The notes under the pieces: model-generated
Seen by the model: only the letters and a program-made list of their open reading frames with translations
Databases searched by the model: none
What the model was told of the DNA's origin: nothing
Part shown: positions 59,977 to 64,000 of the stretch, one piece after another
How the letters are laid out: every line of letters begins with the position of its first letter
Position numbering within the stretch: position 1 is the stretch's first letter
Translations under genes and position numbers: made by a program
Assembly (NCBI RefSeq): GCF_027744825.2
Contig: NC_071345.1
Coordinates: 4,715,001 to 4,779,000, forward strand
DNA length: 64,000 nucleotides
Origin: Synchiropus splendidus
Lineage: Eukaryota; Chordata; Actinopteri; Syngnathiformes; Callionymidae
Direction: 5' to 3'

Positions 59977-61223
59977 AAAGGGATCGAAGCAAAATGATGT
60001 GATAGTTCTGGCCTTTTCAATGACTCAGATTTCAAAATATGAAAGCATTTTATTCATGTGCATCTTTTTGGATTCCTTAGAAGAATTTGAAATTTGCCAC
60101 AAATATTTTTAGCAAAAGGTCAAGCAGATTCAAGGTCTTTTTTTTTTTGCCCAAAGAGATGCACCGACTGGATTCTATTAGGGATGGGCTTTAGTTTGTG
60201 AAATCAATGCTGGTTGTATGTACAAAAGATTCTATCTTTACGTCGATGTGTAATCATAACGGTAAATCTCTTTAAAGGCGGGTAGGAATGAGCGCGGAGC
60301 GTAATCCTCTTGAAAAATAACTGCTCCCATTTATCAATTAAATCTGCTTCTGTTGAACCGCGGCGCAAATAACACCGCTCAGGAATCAATATGCATGAAA
60401 TTGACCCGCCGCTCACACAGAAGTAACTCTTAAAAACCCGCACCAGTGGTGACCAGGAAAAAAAAAAAAACAAAAAAAAAACACACAAAATAATTTGTTT
60501 CCGTTTGATGCAGATCCCACTGAGATAATACAGCTTTTCAAAACACACTGCCATGTCCCAGAGGGTTGATGTCTCCAGCTTGCTAAGAATATTCATCAAG
60601 GGTTTCTTTTTTTTTTTTTTTTCCTCAAGAAGGGGCCTTTAAATGTCACTGACACAGCCTGCATACATATGCATATGTTGATGCGCGTGCTGCGGTCAGG
60701 AGTTGCCTGGACACACAGCAGCCAGTGACCATGGAAACCACTGTGAAGTGAGTAGATTAACGGGTTTAGACAGGGACATTGTTGCATTTGTGCCGCGGCA
60801 TCAATGAGTGGAGTTACTGAGGACTCTTGTGCGAGAGAGAGAGAGATCATTATCTGCCATTTCCTTTTGTTTGCTCTCACCCCCCTCTCTCCTTCTCAGT
60901 CTAAACTTTTTATTTATGAATTTAATTTACTTGATTGTGAGTCCAATTTGCAGATCCACCCGGCTCCTCTGGTATTCATGGTTATTATGTTTGCTTACAC
61001 ATACATATGGATTTGCTCTGGCAACCTCTGACCCAGGCGGGAGCAGAAGAGGTGAACCGTGCACTTTATTAGTGAGCGATATCCTGATGTATGCACATAT
61101 CTTTCTGATAATCTATAGCAGAGGTGTCCAACTTGAGTTTATAAAAAGAAAAAAAAAATGCAGCCTTGGGCTAAAATGGTTTAAGATTTATTGCGTTTTC
61201 TGAAAGCATGTTTAACAAAGATA
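59977..61223. other. Unique sequence with a candidate regulatory block
   Basis: 60200-60600 is complex and GC-balanced (for example GAATCAATATGCATGAAATTG at 60382-60402), interrupted by poly-A runs at 60459-60481. A poly-T lies at 60606-60622. Near 61123 CAGAGGTGTCCAACTTGAG resembles a hAT end with no partner. No gene. Confidence 0.35.
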
Positions 61224-61583
61224 TACCGTGGTTTTTGAGCGTACCTGAATATAAGCCACGCCCCCTACATTTAAGAATAAAATTGATTTTGTACATACTG
61301 TACATGAGCCGCACCGGTTTATAAACTCACATCCTGCTGGCAACATAACTAGACTTAAATAAATAAATAAAATTACAAGTCATTTATTTACATAATACGT
61401 AGTAGAGCTCAATGCACTGCGTCCACTGACCACTGCTCTGGTGTTTCAGGAGCTCCACGCTGAAGCTGAGACTTCAATGAGGCTTTAATGTGAATAAATC
61501 GCTCGCAATTTTGTTGGTCTGATATGAGGCTATATTAAACTATATTAGTGGCACGATGTTGGTTTACCTGTAAAATCCATATA
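61224..61583 (-). repeat. TIR repeat 'TACCGTAATTTCC', partial copy 3
   Basis: Left end TACCGTGGTTTTTGAGCG, then AATATAAGCCACGCCCCCTA and AGAATAAAATTGATTTTGTA, aligned with the left part of copy 2 (51990) in the same orientation. It is interrupted at ATCCATATA by the TA-target MITE at 61584; in copy 2 the corresponding site reads GATCCATATATTAG. The part beyond the insertion is not recognisable. Confidence 0.6.
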
Positions 61584-62177
61584 CAGTGGTACCTCGGTTC
61601 TCGACCACAATCTGTTCCAGACGGCCGTTCGAGAAGCGAATTGTTCAAAATCTGAATAATTTTTTTCCCATTGCAATTAATGGAAAAAGAAATAATGCGT
61701 TATTGAGAGAGTGCCGGCTCTCGGTGCGTGTCCAGCTCTGAATGTGCGCTTCTGTGCAGTTTGGCTGTGACAAAGTCATAAACCAAGTCACGCTCTGTCC
61801 CAGACTCGCCTCATCCCTGTCCCAGCTCCAGCCCACAACAGGACATCAAACCCTGGAGTGGAGGTGTGGAGAGCGAGCACCTCCCCTGTGACACTCTACC
61901 ACGGTCCAGTGCGGAGACAGGAAAGGTTTTACACCTCAATATGAAGAAAAAACAGTCAGTAAATGGAGCTAACGGGACACGTCTGCATACAGAGGCTGCG
62001 TTATACACAAAAACAAAGTGCGTCGTGGGTCCGCGCATGTTTTTTCCAGCTTTTTTCTGGGGCGTTCTGGGGCGTTCTGGATTTTCGTTTGAAATCCGAA
62101 GCAAAAAAATCTCGAAATCTTTGTTCGAACTCCGATTTGTTTGAATTCCGAGACGGTCGAAAATCGAGGTATCACTA
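61584..62177 (-). mobile_element. TA-target MITE, copy 4, internally deleted
   Basis: Both termini are present: CAGTGGTACCTCGGTTCTCG at the left and GAAAATCGAGGTATCACTA at the right. TA precedes the left end; the right duplication has decayed to GA. Relative to copy 3 about 130 bp are missing between AATGCGTTATTGAGAG and CGGTGCGTGTCCAGC. Small tandem duplication GGGGCGTTCTGGGGCGTTCT near 62061. Confidence 0.9.
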
Positions 62178-63913
62178 GATTGGACTAGCGACATCTACGG
62201 CTAGGCTCCTGGTGGTGGCTATGCACCAGCCCTATTCCCCTGCAGGAGAACAGTGTCCCCTATGGAGCCTTTCTTTTTCATTCATCAATTCTGCCCAAAT
62301 GCATCTGACTTATTTCTGTTAGTGTGAGGATGATTTCCAGACCAGCACTGCGGAGCTCACGAAGGTCATGGCCCCTCCCTCTCCTCATGCCGTGCAGTGC
62401 ACTTTTATTTTGGTATTTTTATTTATTTATTTTGAAGCAATGAAGGTGGTATCTTTAGGATTCTTGAACATTTCTTTGAACTCAGAATCTCGCCTGTTTT
62501 CATCACGCTGCCATACTGATATGATGTAAAAGTTACCCACATGCAGCGGATCAAACTCCAGCGAATTAAGTTGAACCGCTGTTGCTTCATATGAAAGACA
62601 CGGCAGAGAAGAAAGACTGGAACAAGCACAACTCTTCCAACTCCTCAAAGCTCACAAGCCGACTCTGCCAGAATCACTGTTTGACCTTGTGGAGAAGCTG
62701 GACTTAGCTTGGACCAGCTCAGGGAGCAGACAGTGGGAATATCTCCAGGCTCAGTTGGTCAGACTGAACCAGCTGGATGAGTAGAACAGGACCTATCACC
62801 ACTGAAAATAGGCACCAGGATCCGAGTGGTTATTTTGGCCTGTTGACATGAGCGAAAAATAACCACAGTGTTTAGCTTCATTTTCCAGCCATTGTCGAGT
62901 CATGTTAGCCCCTTTGCCTTGTTTTGACTTAACTTCGATGACGGCAATGATACCTTAAACAGCTTTCATTTTTAAACACTGGAGCGCAATAAAGTGGGGA
63001 AAAAAGGTCAACACTGCGATGGTCATTCTAGCAGATGAAACCATAGCACAAGAATTTGTGTGATTCGCTGGAGAACAGAAAATAAAATGCAGACCAGACC
63101 AGAGGAAAAATGAACTTATGGATTGAAATCATTTAGATCATATTCCGAGCATTTCTGCGCAGTCATCGCCCTACACATGCTCAAACATTATAAATCATTG
63201 AGGTGAGAGAAATATTCAAAGCAGTTTCCGGCTCACTTTGATTCTCAAACCTCTTATTGGTGGCAAATTTTCTCTTTTTTCTCCACAAATAAAAACATGC
63301 AAAAATGTCATCCTCTTCCGTTCAACCGCTACATGTTGTCATGTGTTCCATTTCAAGTCAAAAGTCAAGAAGACACATTTAGTTTGACCCACCGATCCAC
63401 GCTGCTGTGTGTCATCGACCACTCCATGAATGGTATTCATCTGCTGCTGCTCACTTCTGTGGAAACGTGCGCCACCAGTCTGGAGCCCAATTTCTTTCTA
63501 TTATGTTCACTTTTGCTCAGTCATGACCAAAAAATGGGAAGGGCACGAGTTTCTTCAAAGCTCATTAGGTACAATGTAATGAGTGTTGATGCTTTTTTAA
63601 GAGACGCCCTTTGGCTGGAAACCCAGTGCTGCCTTCCTCATAAATCCAATTTAATCCCTTTCTAATTATGAACTTGGATGTGAAGCACTTGGGTTGAGTG
63701 TGAGTTTACTTGTTTATTTCACCTTGTGGGGACCTTACGCCTCTGAAGGGACTTTTTTTTGCCTGTCTCTCCAAGGCAAAGCCTCAGTTTGAGGACAAAA
63801 ACATCAAACTAGTTGTGAGTTTAGTGAAGACTTTTGGTAAAGGTTAGCCATTTGCTTTCCATGGTGAAGTTAAGGACGTGTGTTGTTTAATGTTCATATT
63901 TATGAAAATTATA
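62178..63913. other. Unique sequence
   Basis: No gene or repeat recognised. The plus frame 63297-63665 (122 codons) has no known domain or splice context. Confidence 0.4.
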
Positions 63914-64000
63914 CACTGCCTGGCCAAAAAAAAAAGTCGCCACCAAAAAAAAAAAAAACACTCTAATATTTTGTTGGTTACAGCGCGTCTTCGCCTTGGC
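63914..64000 (+). mobile_element. Left end of a Tc1/mariner-class element, cut by the window edge
   Basis: TA (63912-63913) is followed by CACTGCCTGGCCAAAAAAA, AAGTCGCCACC and CTCTAATATTTTGTTGG. This is the terminal sequence of an IS630/Tc1-like fish transposon family. Two poly-A runs near the end have expanded. Whether a transposase follows cannot be seen. Confidence 0.75.

Overview
The window reads as non-coding DNA from a ray-finned fish, most likely a percomorph teleost. The reasons are Rex3/RTE-like LINE tails, several hAT-type and Tc1/mariner-type miniature elements, Ty3/gypsy-like solo LTRs with a TATA box and poly(A) signal, and abundant (TA)n, (ATT)n and (CATC)n microsatellites in AT-rich sequence. 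I find no credible protein-coding gene, exon chain, tRNA or rRNA. The longest open frames are explained by microsatellites, by transposon copies on either strand, or by chance. The order-level assignment is inference; nothing here names a species.

Layout. 0-8.5 kb: mostly unique sequence, with a truncated TA-target MITE (2.2-2.7 kb), a 173-bp hAT-like MITE (4.5 kb), a degraded LTR (4.8-5.65 kb) and a candidate solo LTR (7.2-7.6 kb). 8.5-21 kb: hAT elements (10.8, 16.6, 19.5 kb), four reverse-transcriptase C-terminal relics (12.5, 13.6, 17.1, 20.4 kb), a 590-bp TIR repeat (14.5 kb) and a quiet stretch at 15.1-16.6 kb. 21-26 kb: largely unique. 26.7-27.55 kb: a well-bounded solo LTR, then a hAT fragment held between 57-bp inverted repeats. 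28-33.5 kb: the most repeat-poor and GC-balanced part, a candidate cis-regulatory (conserved non-coding) zone. 33.5-45.5 kb: (TA)n arrays, two nearly identical MITEs (35.1 and 44.6 kb), a hAT element with a perfect 8-bp target duplication (38.2 kb), a LINE copy (39.4 kb), a 490-bp (CATC)n tail, a second LTR on the minus strand (42.3 kb) and a MITE-derived hairpin (45.3 kb). 45.5-54 kb: more 173-bp MITEs, including a cluster of three at 50.7-51.15 kb, and a Rex3-like LINE (48.1 kb). 54-56.3 kb: a tandem array in which each unit carries its own trinucleotide microsatellite. 56.3-64 kb: unique sequence, a hAT element (59.6 kb), a nested insertion (61.2-62.2 kb) and the left end of a Tc1-like element at the right edge.

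Nothing here forms a pathway or operon. The biology is that of a transposon-littered intergenic or intronic interval. It shows two signs of recent mobilisation or gene conversion: MITE copies identical over about 249 bp, and LINE copies with about two differences in 215 bp. Some repeat-poor blocks may be regulatory. Six of seven LINE relics lie on the minus strand, which would fit an intron of a plus-strand gene, but the sample is small.
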